Positions 21,847 through 34,853 of a stretch of DNA of 64,000 nucleotides are shown here, piece by piece. Source of the stretch: Glaciozyma antarctica PI12 (taxonomy: Eukaryota; Basidiomycota; Microbotryomycetes; Kriegeriales; Camptobasidiaceae); the NCBI GenBank assembly GCA_002917775.1, contig KZ627161.1, positions 1,789,727 through 1,853,726 of the forward strand, written 5' to 3'. Position 1 is the stretch's first letter. Every line of letters starts with the position of its first letter. Made by a program: the position numbers and the translations under genes. The notes under the pieces were generated by a model. The model ran no database searches, was not told the DNA's origin, and saw only the letters and a program-made list of their open reading frames with translations.

Positions 21847-24578
21847 ATGGCAGCTCCTTCCCTCCAGTACGCCTGTGAGTCAACCCCGCGCCGCTCCCGT
21901 GCGATTAGAACGCTGACACTCCTCTCCCGACTTGCAGTCAGGTCGCTGAAGCAGCTTGGACTCGTCTCAGGACCTCCCGACTACGCGCCCGTGGCCTTCC
22001 AAAAGTGAGTTCACGCGCAGACGACCTCGACGACACGTCCGCCCCATTCAAGCGGCGCACGCAGACGCCTACTACGGTCAATGCGATGATGGGATGGAGC
22101 TAGTTGGCGCCAGGGCGGCACTTCGTGCTTCGTGGAGGATTGAGGAGGGCGGAGATGGGATGGATGGAGATGGAAGCTAGGGCGGCAACAGCGGGGACGG
22201 GCAGGCACCTGCCAGCAGTGCGTAGCAGGGATCTTAGAGCAACGTTGGCGTCCCGCACACCAGCTCTGGACGACCCTGGTCCCCGCGCAGCTCTTCGCAT
22301 CTCCAGGGACCTCCAGCTGACCTTCCCTACTCCCTCGCAGGCCCGAAACCGCCGTCAAGACGTACAAGTACTCCGCCGACGGCCGCTTTTTTGCCTCTGC
22401 CACCGCCTTTGGGTCCGCTTTCTTGCCCGCCACAAACGCGCCCTCCGCTGACCTTCGTGGCCCCTCCCAGCGTTCAGATCCTCAACGTCGAAACCGGCGC
22501 TCTAGTCTCTGAGATCCCGCTCAAGACCGTCATCGACATTAGCTTCTCGCCGCTCGGAACCCAGCTCTCTACCTGGGAGAGGCATGGTGCGTCCTTGCTG
22601 GATTCGGAGTGCGGGGGACGGACCTGATCTTGGACTGAGAACAGTCAAGGCGGAGGAGGGACAGCCAGGGCACAAGAACTTGAGGGTGTGGGACGTCGCT
22701 ACTGCTACCGAGATCGTTGGCTTCTCGCAGAAGGCGCAGGACGGATGGTGCGTCCGCTCTCTCGTTGTGCGCGAATGCGAGCTGATATCGGGTACGCGCA
22801 GGGCGATTCAGTACACCGAAGACGAGAGCAAGGCGTTAAGGATCGTTACGAACGAGCTGCACGTCTACGATCCCAAGGACTTGAACAAGGGCATCGTCGA
22901 GAAGCTTAGGCTGGAGGGCGTCACGAGCTTCAGCATCTCGCCTGGCAAGAGCCCGAGCGTTGGTCTATTTGTCGCTGAGAAGAAGGTACGCCCATTTGCG
23001 AGTGGAGAGCGTAGGAGCTAATCCATCTCGCGTGCAGGGAGCTCCCGCATCGGTCAAGATCCACTCCCTCTCCACCCTCGCCTCCATGAGCTCCTCCAAG
23101 ACGTTCTACAAGGCCGACAAGATCCAGATGAAGTGGAACAAGAGCGGAACGAGTCTCCTCTTCCTCACTCAGACCGAGGTGGACAAGACGGGCAAGTCGT
23201 ACTACGGCGAGACCAACCTGTACATGATGGCAGCGGCGGGAACGTTCGATTGCCGAGTGACGCTCGGTGAGTCGGTTTGCTGGACTGGAGGGGGAGTGGA
23301 GCTGACGAAGTGCGCACGCAGACAAGGAGGGAGGTATTCACGACTTTGCCTGGTCGCCCAACGACCGCGAGTTCTCCGTCACCTACGGCTGTTCGTCCCT
23401 CAGCTTCTCCCCCTGGACGCTGCTGACGCTCTCGTGTAGACATGCCCGCCAAGACTGTCATCTTCGACCAGCGCGTTAAGCTCCTGCACGATTTCGGGAC
23501 CCAGCCGCGTAACTTCCTCGCCTACAACCCTCAAGGTCGCCTCCTCTGCATCGCCGGCTTCGGAAACCTCGCGGGCCAGGTCGACATCTGGGACCGCAAG
23601 ACGCTCAAGAAGGTCTGCACGATCGAGGCGCCCAACACGAGTCATTGCGAGTGGAGCCCCGACGGGAGGTACCTCCTTTGCGCGACGCTCAGTCCGCGAT
23701 TGAGGGTCGACAACGGTATTCGCATCTTCCACTACACGGGTGGATTGATGCATGTCGACCACATGGAGGAGCTTTACCAGGTGCGTTCTCGCGGCGTCGT
23801 TGGAGAGGGTGAGATTGCTGACGAGCGATCCGGCACGCAGGCTTCATGGCGACCTGCGAACGTCGAGCTGTTCCCTTTCGGCGGTCCTCTTGAGGCAGCT
23901 CCTACCGCCTCCATCTCCGTTCAGACCTCCGCTCCTGCGAAGCCCGCCGGTGCGTCCCTACGCTCGTCCTCCCTCCTTCACTCACTAACGCCCTCACAGC
24001 CGCAGGCGGCGCTTACCGACCTCCTCACGCTCGAGGCACCCTCACGCCCACTTTTTTTAAGCGCGAAGACGAAGGAGGACTGGCGTACAACCCCACGAAC
24101 GGGACCAACAACTTCCCCGCCTCGGGCAACGGTCGTACCTCCCCTTCCTTCCAGTCTCGCGGTCGAAGAGCGATCCCGGGCGCCGCTCCTCCCGCCGAAG
24201 CGGTGGAGGTGGTCGAGGGCCAGAGCAGGCGGAAGAAGAAGGAGGCGGGCAAGAAGAGCGCCGCCAACTCGGGGGCGGCGACGCCCGTCGAGGCGCCTAA
24301 GGAGGTGCAGAGTCCTGCGGTGGTGGCGGCGGCGTTGGAGGCTGAGGCGGCGTTGACCAGCGACGATAAGAAGAGGAGGGCGTTGATGAAGAAGCTCACG
24401 GCGATCGATCAGCTCAAGGCGAAGAAGGCGGCGGGGGAGAAGCTCGAGTTGACGCAGCACAAGAAGCTGGACAGGTGCGTGGTTCTCGCTTTCTTTGCTT
24501 AGTGGAAACGGGCTGATGCGTTTGCATGTGCGCAGCGAGGCCGAGATCAGGAAGGAGTTGAAGGCGCTCGAGAAGTAG
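21847..24578 (+). CDS. Eukaryotic translation initiation factor 2A
   Basis: eIF2A is a WD-repeat protein linked to alternative initiation and ribosome association. The joined exons run MAAPSLQYA, VRSLKQLGLVSGPP, VKTYKYSADGRFFASATAF, IDISFSPLGTQLSTWERH, then blades such as HKNLRVWDVATATEIVGF, IHDFAWSPNDREFSVTYGYM, LLCIAGFGNLAGQVDIWDR and CEWSPDGRYLLCATLSPRLR with DNGIRIFHYTGG. The charged C-terminal third (DDKKRRALMKKLTAIDQLK, then AEIRKELKALEK) forms the helices typical of the family. Intron 2 (22005-22340) is 336 nt, far longer than the usual 55-65 nt. About ten introns in all. The stop is TAG at 24576-24578. Confidence 0.93.
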
Positions 24579-24788
24579 AGCTGGGATTCGGAAGGAACGG
24601 AAACCCAACGCATTCCCCTCATCACTCTCGCTGCATTCATGAACGCTCGCAATTATCGCACTTGTTTGCCATCATCCTCTCTCCCGCTTCGTAGCCCAGG
24701 ACGTTCGTGAGAAGCACTGCTTTCTCAAATAGGATTAACCCTCCCAGCGTCCATTACTCCTCCTCGCCCTCCTCCTTCCTTCCTCTCC

Positions 24789-26086
24789 TTAGACGACGAG
24801 CGCAACGATAGCTCCGAAGAACAACGTCGCTCCTCCCACCACGACGCGATCGACTCCGCTGTTCGCAGCCGTAGTGGCCGCCGCCGACGCCGACGCGCGA
24901 GTGGTGCTCGGCGAGGTCGTCGTTACGATCGCCGTGCCAGTCTCGGCAGCAGTCGTCTCAGCGGTCGTCTCAGCAGCCGTGGTGATGGTGGAGAGGGCGG
25001 TGGTGGGGTCGGCGGTGGTGCTGATGAGGGTGCCGGGGGAGACGGTTCCGGACGAGGCGGCGCCGACGAGACGGCCGGTACCCCAGGGGATTGCGGCACC
25101 GTCAGGCTGGAGGGCTTCAGTCGGGGTGGACTGTGAAGGGTGTGAGTTGGATAGAGAGAGGAGGGAGAGGGGACGAACGACTGCGCCGGCAGCGGAGGCG
25201 ATGGTGAAGCGAGTGGTCCAGGTGGGGTCGATGCCGTTGTTGGTGAATTCTACGCGAGGGTTAGTGGTAGAGATAGAGAGGGAGGTAAAAAGCCGCACGG
25301 TCTGTCGGTGCAAGAGGGTCAGCGAGAGCGAAGGACTGAATTTCGGCTGTCTGCCCCACACTCGAGTGTCCGACCCTCTGCTTGAGAGTGCAGCTCGAGA
25401 TGAATCTCCGCTTCCTCCTCGAGAACCACCCTTCCCTCCCTTCCTTGTACAGGCGCCAGTGTTAAAGGAGGGACGAACAGAAATATATGGTGCTGGTCGG
25501 CGTTACGGCGGGGCACTCCCAGGAAAGGCTTCCTGAGCCTGTGGTTCCGTCACTGAGGAGAGAGAAGGTCAGCATCTACGCTCGTACACGCGTGAGAGGA
25601 ACTCACAGCCCGGTGACAACGTTGGTGACCAAAACCTGCACGCGACAAAGGGGGCTCCGCAGTGAGCTCTCCAGTCCTTCCCGCTGCCCGCAAGGAGACC
25701 GTATCTACGCACCATTCCCAGATTAGAGCCGGTCATCAGGTCAATAGTCACGTTCGTCCAGGTCTGCGCGAGACACCAGGTCAGCTCCCCTGCTCTCGCG
25801 TCGCGCGCACGCGCCCCTTCTCGTACTCACGCCGGTAGTGTCCAAATCAAACTCGATAGGGCAGGCAGCTCCAACCTGGCGTTCAAGATTCTTGTCAGCA
25901 CCCTGGCGTAGAGAGACGAGCTCGGAAAGGACGGACATTGTACGAGTCGTTGGGGCCTATGATCGAGTTGGTCAGCGTTGCTCCGCCGCGGGAGAGAGGA
26001 GGGGACGTACCGGGACCGGTAGGAGTCACGGCACCACGGACGACGGAGAGAGAGGCGAGGAGAGCCAGGGAGAGGGTGGCGAACAT
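24789..26086 (-). CDS. GPI-anchored wall protein with KNH/Kre9-type N-terminal domain
   Basis: A secreted cell-surface protein. A signal peptide (MFATLSLALLASLSVVRG) is followed, across several introns, by an Ig-like domain of the KNH/Kre9-N type: CPIEFDLDTTGTWTNVTI, DLMTGSNLGMVLVTNVV, GSLSWECPAVTP, IYF-YQ-F, then TNNGIDPTWTTRFTIASAAG. A Ser/Thr/Ala-rich stalk follows (TTAAETTAETTAAETGTA), ending in a likely omega site (NSG) and hydrophobic tail VVVGGATLFFGAIVALVV, the pattern of a GPI-attachment signal. The Tyr-Gln step requires a 3-nt exon at 25299-25301; joining the flanking exons directly would create a TAA stop. The upstream intron there is 177 nt. The role is probably structural in the glucan wall. 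Confidence 0.82.
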
Positions 26087-26346
26087 GGCGGCTTCGGAGC
26101 GTGAAGGGAGTTGAATGAAGGCTTGTTGTTGAAGCGGCGCGGGGTGCGGTAGGGAGAGGGTGCAAGGAGTTTTGCGAGGGTTTAAGCGAGTGTGGGTGCG
26201 GGGAGGCTGAGAAGGAGGGGGGTAAAGAGGAGAGACCGCTGGCGCTGGCGCTCGGGAGAAAACTTCGGCAGGAACGGCGCGTTCCTCTGCTAGCTGCTCG
26301 ACCGCCCGCACCGCCCACACCTCTGCTCGCCGACTCGAACAGTCCC

Positions 26347-28911
26347 ATGGATCCCGTCCTCTTCGACGCCGAGCTGGCTGCACTCGCGGTCAAGTTGCGA
26401 ACCCTCACGACGAGCGATGAGCACCTGGACGCGATGGAGGCATTCGATCGCTTTCGAAGCTCTGCTCCTGCCCGGTTCAACCGAGTCGTGGAAGGAGGAA
26501 CCGACTACCGGCCGACGGACAAGGACGTTCAAGATCAAGCGCGTCGACTTGCGATTACGTTCAAGGAGGGAGGAGTTGAGCATCAGACGTTCGTGCGCTT
26601 TGCCGAGCTGCAGAACGGAAGGCACACGCCAAAGGTCGCCACGCTCCCTTGGATGCCGTGCGCGAACGTGTCGCCCACGCTGGTGGAGTGCAAGGAGAAG
26701 GGGAAGCTCGTTTGTAGCGCATGCGGTCTGGTTCTGTACTGCTCCAAGGTGCGTTTGAGAAGCAAAGTCTCGCCTTGCCGCTGACCCCTCCAAGCAGGAC
26801 TGTCAAACTGCTCACTGGAAGCAGCATCGAGCAGGTGCAATGCGAATCTGTCGTTCACAGACATCTAACTAACTCCCAACCGCAGACTGCAAGAACCCGC
26901 TGCGTGCGAAGGACTGGCAGCCCAAGTACATGCGCGAGCATCGAGATCCCGATTTCATGAACATGCCTCCCAAGGACGAATGGCTCAAGCGGAGAGGAGG
27001 CTTTGTGGAGCACCTGTTCGTTCTTTCCTTCTGCCGTTCGAGGAGACTGCTGACGCTTGCCTGTGCGGCAGCTGGGGCGGCGTTCCTGCGGTCGATATTC
27101 TCAATCTCCCGAAGAACGAGGGCAAGAGCTCGATGCAAGACCTCTCACTCGCTTTTGTCGGTCAGTGATTCGTCGTTCCGACTCCGCGAGGATTGTCTGA
27201 CGCCCTTCCTGGATCTCGCAGCCTCAGGCGACATCGCTAACCTCGTCAAAACCGTCAACTCCCTTCCTGACGACTATTCCGGCAACCTCACCCTCGTCCT
27301 CAACGACTTCAGCCCCTTTATCGCGGGACGCAACTTCCTCCTCCTCCTCCTGCTCGGTACACTGCCCGACGCGGACATGTCCGCCGAACTCGCTCTCCAT
27401 CTCTGGTACTCGGCCTTCCTCCCGGAGTACAGCCTATTCAAGATCTCCGGGGTCTTCTCGGACTGGACCGACACGTCCGGATGGGTAGAAGGAAGCCAGA
27501 CGCTCGCAGGCGGCAATTCGATGCTGCATTCGCACATGGAGAGGAAGCCGCTCGACTTGCTCAACTGGATGATCATCTCCAACCCGACTGTCGTAGGGCC
27601 TGATCCCGAACGTGCCACCTACGGTGATTCAGAGGCCGAGAACGCGTTCAACAAGGCGATGTGAGGTTCTCCTGCATTCCGCTCCTGATCCGTCTGATGA
27701 TTCCTCTCGCAGGTCTCCGGCGTTCAACTTGGACGAGCACGAGCGCCAGCTCGCAGGAGTCAAGCCTTCCCATCGCCTCGCGCTGAGCACGTACCGTCTC
27801 ACTGGGATCGTCCTTCCATTCGGCGCAACACGAAGTTCGTTCAACGGCACGAACCGCTTCCTCTTCTCCCCAGATGCCGGCAAGTGGCTCCAAGATGATA
27901 CGGTCTCGCCTCTTCTAGCTTGGAAGTGCGTTCCTTCCTCTCCCGCCTTCTTTCTGACGCCTCACTAACGCGCAGAAACCTCGCAGCATCGACGACGTCC
28001 TCAACTCCAAATCCCACGGCGCTCGCTCCGACGACGCTATCGGCTCCCTCTACTTCTACCTCGCCGACGAGCTACGGAATTTCAGCGACCGTCTCCGACG
28101 CTTCAAAATCTCGATCCACCTCTTCAGCCTCCCTCCTCTCGAGCTCGCCAAATCTCTCGCCGCGGGCAACTTCGCGAACGCCCGTCTCCCGCCGACGTTC
28201 GATAGGATCGACATTGGCAACTCGTTTGATGCGGCAAAGAGCGAGAAGGGGGAGATACTCGAAGCGTGGGGACCCAAGCTGAGCTCGACGAACCCGCACG
28301 CTGCGATCGTTGGGCGGTCGCAACACTGGTTCATGAATGCGGTTGGCGGTCGAGCGGGACCGGGAGATGATGGTCTGATGGAGAAGCTCGCCGAGTCTGG
28401 AAGAGTGCGTTGCCTTCGTCGTTCCTCCTCCTGGCGTTTGGGTCGTGCGAAACTGATGCCGAGATGATAGTTTCACCTCGGGAGCGACGTGAATGAGGAG
28501 ATGCTCACGCAGGAACAGCTTGGGCGTCACCCGGAGGTGTTCCAGACGCCTCGCTATTTGGAAGCCCTTCGCGAGAACGGGACGACTTTCCGGCAGTGGC
28601 TCAAGGATGAGGGAGTCGACGAGGCAGCAAAGGAGGGTGGCGTCAAGCTCAGGTCCAAGAACTTGATCCTTCCTCCCGTGCGTCCTTCTCGCTTCGCTCC
28701 GAAACGTGTGCTGACGACCGCTGCAGAGGATCTTGGCTCCCGTCGGCGGAGCGAACACGGCACTCCCCGTCTTCGAGAACGACGAGGAGTGGTACCGCTG
28801 GGTGAGTTTCCGCTCCTCCTCTGCGCTGCCAAGACGTTGCTGATTCCTTTCCAGACCAAGCTCACCAACGTCGCGTTCTCGGAACGCTACTTTGAGTATA
28901 CGAAGGCTTGA
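26347..28911 (+). CDS. MYND finger-DUF4470 protein
   Basis: From the ATG at 26347 (MDPVLFDAELAALAVKLR) an N-terminal helical part leads to a MYND-type zinc finger: LVCSACGLVLYCSK, DCQTAHWKQH, then DCKNPLRAKDW after short introns. A DUF4470 domain follows (PAVDILNLPKNEG, LAFVASGDIANLVKTVNSLP, LTLVLNDFSPFIAGRN, LLLLLLGT), a block seen in many fungal MYND proteins. The C-terminal half reads IVLPFGATRSSFNGTNRF, SLYFYLADELRNFSDRL and ERYFEYTKA before TGA. About eight short introns. The function is not established for the family. It starts 260 bases from the divergent GPI-protein gene, so the two may share a promoter. Confidence 0.85.
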
Positions 28912-29197
28912 GGCGAGCGGGAGAGGCGAGGAGCGGGAGGGCCCGCATCTGGGCGTGCTTTGCCAACTGTTTACTTCAGTCGATCTTGCAAGCCATTCGA
29001 GCAGTTCGTAGCAAGATTCGAGAGGATGAGTTCAACGTTTAGCGCGCTACCCTACCAAAATTCCGCCGCTCTCCGCTCTCCAAGCTCTCCCTCCATTCGA
29101 CAGCTCACAGCCTCTCGTTTGCGCTCATGATTCTGCACTTCCTTTCTGTATTCACAGCGTACTGCACGTACTACGGTACCCCTACGAAACGACCTCG

Positions 29198-32066
<2,869 letters not shown>

Positions 32067-33114
32067 TTGCTGAAGAGTCCGGCGTTGGGGGAAAGGAGAG
32101 GGAAGAGTGCAAGCGGGAGGACCGTCACTTCGAATTCGATGAGCCGTGGGAGACCTGGCTGGGTCTCAGCTCTGAGCGAAAGATTCCGGCGGATCCCGTC
32201 GAGTACGGCGTACTTGTGGAGATGTTTCAGCTGATAGGATCGTAGCCAAAGGTTTACCAGGTCCTGCGTGCTGTCCAGCGAAAAAATGTGAGAAAACGAG
32301 GCGTGCGAAGACCTCGCGATTCGAGCGAAGCGCTCCATCCTCCGCAAGACGCCCACACGAAAGAGCAGCCAAAGCAGCTGGAAGTCAAGTGAGCGCTCAG
32401 AGCATGACCAGCTCGAAAAGAGCCAGCCCTCGCTCTCTGCACGGCGCTGGGATTCCGGGGGAGCGAGATGGTTCGACCCGTGTTGTTGTCCCCCTTTCTC
32501 AGCTAGCAATAATAAAATGCTTCGAGCGTGTGCTGGAATTGGCGAGCGAAGTGTTGAGCGGGAGAGGACTAGGATCTCCTTGGTGCAGGAGAGTTGGACT
32601 TCGTTCAGCTTGGTGGTGCGAGAGTCGTCGACGACGGCGCAAGCGGCGTGGGTCGGTAAAGCAGAGTCTGTGGAGCTCTTGGCGTGTGCCGTGTAGGGAA
32701 GAGTATCGAGAACGGGCTGGTCACACGAGGGAGGACGCGGAGCTGCCTGACTGTGGGCGTAAGCAGTCAACGCAGAGCTGCCAGGACGAGCAGTCTTCTC
32801 CTCAAAACGTGTTGACACCATCCTTCTTTCGATAGAGCAAACGCAGAGGCATCTGAAGAGTTGTACGTCCAGACTGCGTCCTCCGTATCGCAGCAGAGGA
32901 GAAAGGGGGCAGAGCAGCTGGGCGGTACAGGAGCGAAGCCAGGAAGCGGCGCAGGGAGAAAGCAGGAGATCATTCGGTCGTTCTTTTCGAGATTGAACAT
33001 GCACGCAGTGAAACGGGAGAGGGAGAGAAGCGGGCGGAGGAAGAGCGCGTCCCCTCTCATGCTCTTTCGTCTCCCGCCACGTCCCTCTGCTCCCCCCTCC
33101 GCCGGCTCTCCACC
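32067..33114. other. Divergent promoter region, 1 kb
   Basis: This separates the branching-enzyme and oligoribonuclease starts. A minus-strand frame stays open across much of it but shows no domain, no conserved start and no splice logic; I regard it as a GC-bias artefact. No RNA gene or repeat is seen. Confidence 0.5.
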
Positions 33115-34044
33115 ATGAATGTCTCCACCAAGAACATCGTCTGGATCGGTACGGCTCTTCACGCCTCCGAACGGTACCCACTGACCCCTTACCTCCAGAC
33201 TGCGAGATGACGGGCCTGAACGCCTACCTTCCTCCCACCGACCTGGCTCCCGGCGCGACCTTCCTCCCTGACCGTATTCTGGAGGTGCGTTGTGCGATTT
33301 GGAATGCAGGGCAGGAGCTGATGAGGTGCGGGCGCAGATCGCGGTCATTGTCACGGATTCGGAGCTGGAGCCGCTGGACGAGGGGATTGAGCTTGTTGTG
33401 AAGACGGAGAAGGATGTGCTGGATAGAATGAATGAGTGGTGCGTGTGTTTTGCGGGTGGGAGGGGAGGTAAGCTGACGAGACGCAGGTGCATCAACCAGC
33501 ATGGGAAGGTGCGTCTTCCTCCTCGCGAGCTCGGAGGTGGAACGAGACGAGCTGATGCCTTCGCAGACGGGACTTACAGCGTCCTGCCTCGCTAGCACAA
33601 CGAGGATGGAGCAAGTGGACGACCTCGTTACTGCCTACGTCTCCCAACACTTCCCTCCCGGCTTCTCCATGGCGCTCCTCGCAGGAAACTCGGTGCATGC
33701 CGATCGTGCGTTCATCAACAAGGACCTACCAAAGCTGGCGGAGAAGTTGCATTATCGGATTTTGGACGTCTCGACGATCAAGGAGCTTGCGAGTCGGTGG
33801 TATCCCGAGTTTACGCTGCCTTCAAAGTCTGCGTCTGAGCATCGGTGCGTTCCCTCTCCTCCATCACTAGTCGGGCTGGTCTGACCCGACTTCACTGCAG
33901 CGCACTGTCAGATATCGAGGACTCCATCGCAGGTTCGCACGAATCGGCTGAGACCCTGCGAGAGGCGTCGCTAACGCTGTTTGCTCCTTCGCAGAGCTCA
34001 AGTACTACCGGCAGCACCTCTTCCAGCGCGAAGCTCAGTCGTAG
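33115..34044 (+). CDS. REX2: Oligoribonuclease (DEDDh 3'-5' exonuclease)
   Basis: This enzyme degrades very short RNAs to nucleotides. The start MNVSTKNIVWIDCEMTGL carries the first Asp and Glu of the DEDDh site; EIAVIVTDSELEPLDEGIEL follows across a splice, then MNEWCINQHGKTGLT, FSMALLAGNSVHADRAFINK (Asp), YRILDVSTIKELASRWYP and HRALSDIEDSIAELKYYR (His and final Asp), which is the complete catalytic set. The end is HLFQREAQS before TAG at 34042-34044. Six or so short introns. Length is close to the usual 180-210 residues. No clear mitochondrial presequence is visible, although yeast Rex2 is mitochondrial, so location is open. Confidence 0.94.
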
Positions 34045-34853
34045 CTGGTTCTACGCGGGCTGTAATATCATTCTGGGCGTTCATTGCGGCCGAGAGTGCG
34101 ATGCATACCGTTTCGATTCCTCCTATGCTCGCTTTCGCTCAATCAGCCTTGACATGCCCCAACCATCTGCGTCCTCGCGGCTTCAAGCTCAGCAAAAGAC
34201 TCGTCCACATCTCACTGGAATGCGCAGCGCAGGACAAAAGGAAGCGGCGAGAGGTTCGTGTGCGGTCCTCGGAGAACGCCGGTTCAAGTACGAGTGGTCA
34301 AGACAGCTTTGTAGGAACAACTACGCCGCCACAACTGCTTCGAAACGTAGAATACAAGTCTAGGAATGTAGCCACGATGACGGGCGTGCGCGAGAGTCCT
34401 CAGCCAAATTTCGTCTCCTTGAGCTGGGCGGGGCGAGTCGGTTGTGCCCTTCCTCCCCCCCCGTTCCCCTTCTCTCGCAGTAGGGCTACTCTCCTCCCAA
34501 CTCCAGCAGGCGGTAAATACCTGTCCCCAACACCCCTCCCCTCCTCGCCACTCCCCCTCCCAAGACCCGACCTCAGTCTCGGAGTCGCCTCAGCCAATTT
34601 TTCTCACCCCCCCGGTTCAGAGTCCCCTCGCCCGACCCTCTTCAAGGTACCGGCGACCGAATACAACTCAGCGCGCGGGAACTACCTCAAAGTCTTCCTC
34701 CCTTCGACCCTCCCCCCCCCGAGCAAGCACTCGCCCTCGTCTGTCCGCCACTCCACCGCGCCTACAGTCACCTTCCTCCCCCCTCTTCCCCTCCTCGCTC
34801 GCACTCTCCCCGCCACCTCGACAAGCTCCTCCCGTCAACCACCTACACGTCCA
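34045..34853. other. Upstream region and leader of eIF4G
   Basis: About 800 bases, very C- and T-rich from 34440 onward. The eIF4G reading frame stays open through this stretch, so a more upstream start (for example an ATG near 34377) cannot be excluded, but the sequence there lacks protein character. No other gene is seen. Confidence 0.45.

Noticed and set aside
22080-22330. Possible C/D snoRNA in the long eIF2A intron
   Set aside because: The box C match is imperfect, no terminal stem was found, and the only nearby CTGA is the splicing branch site.
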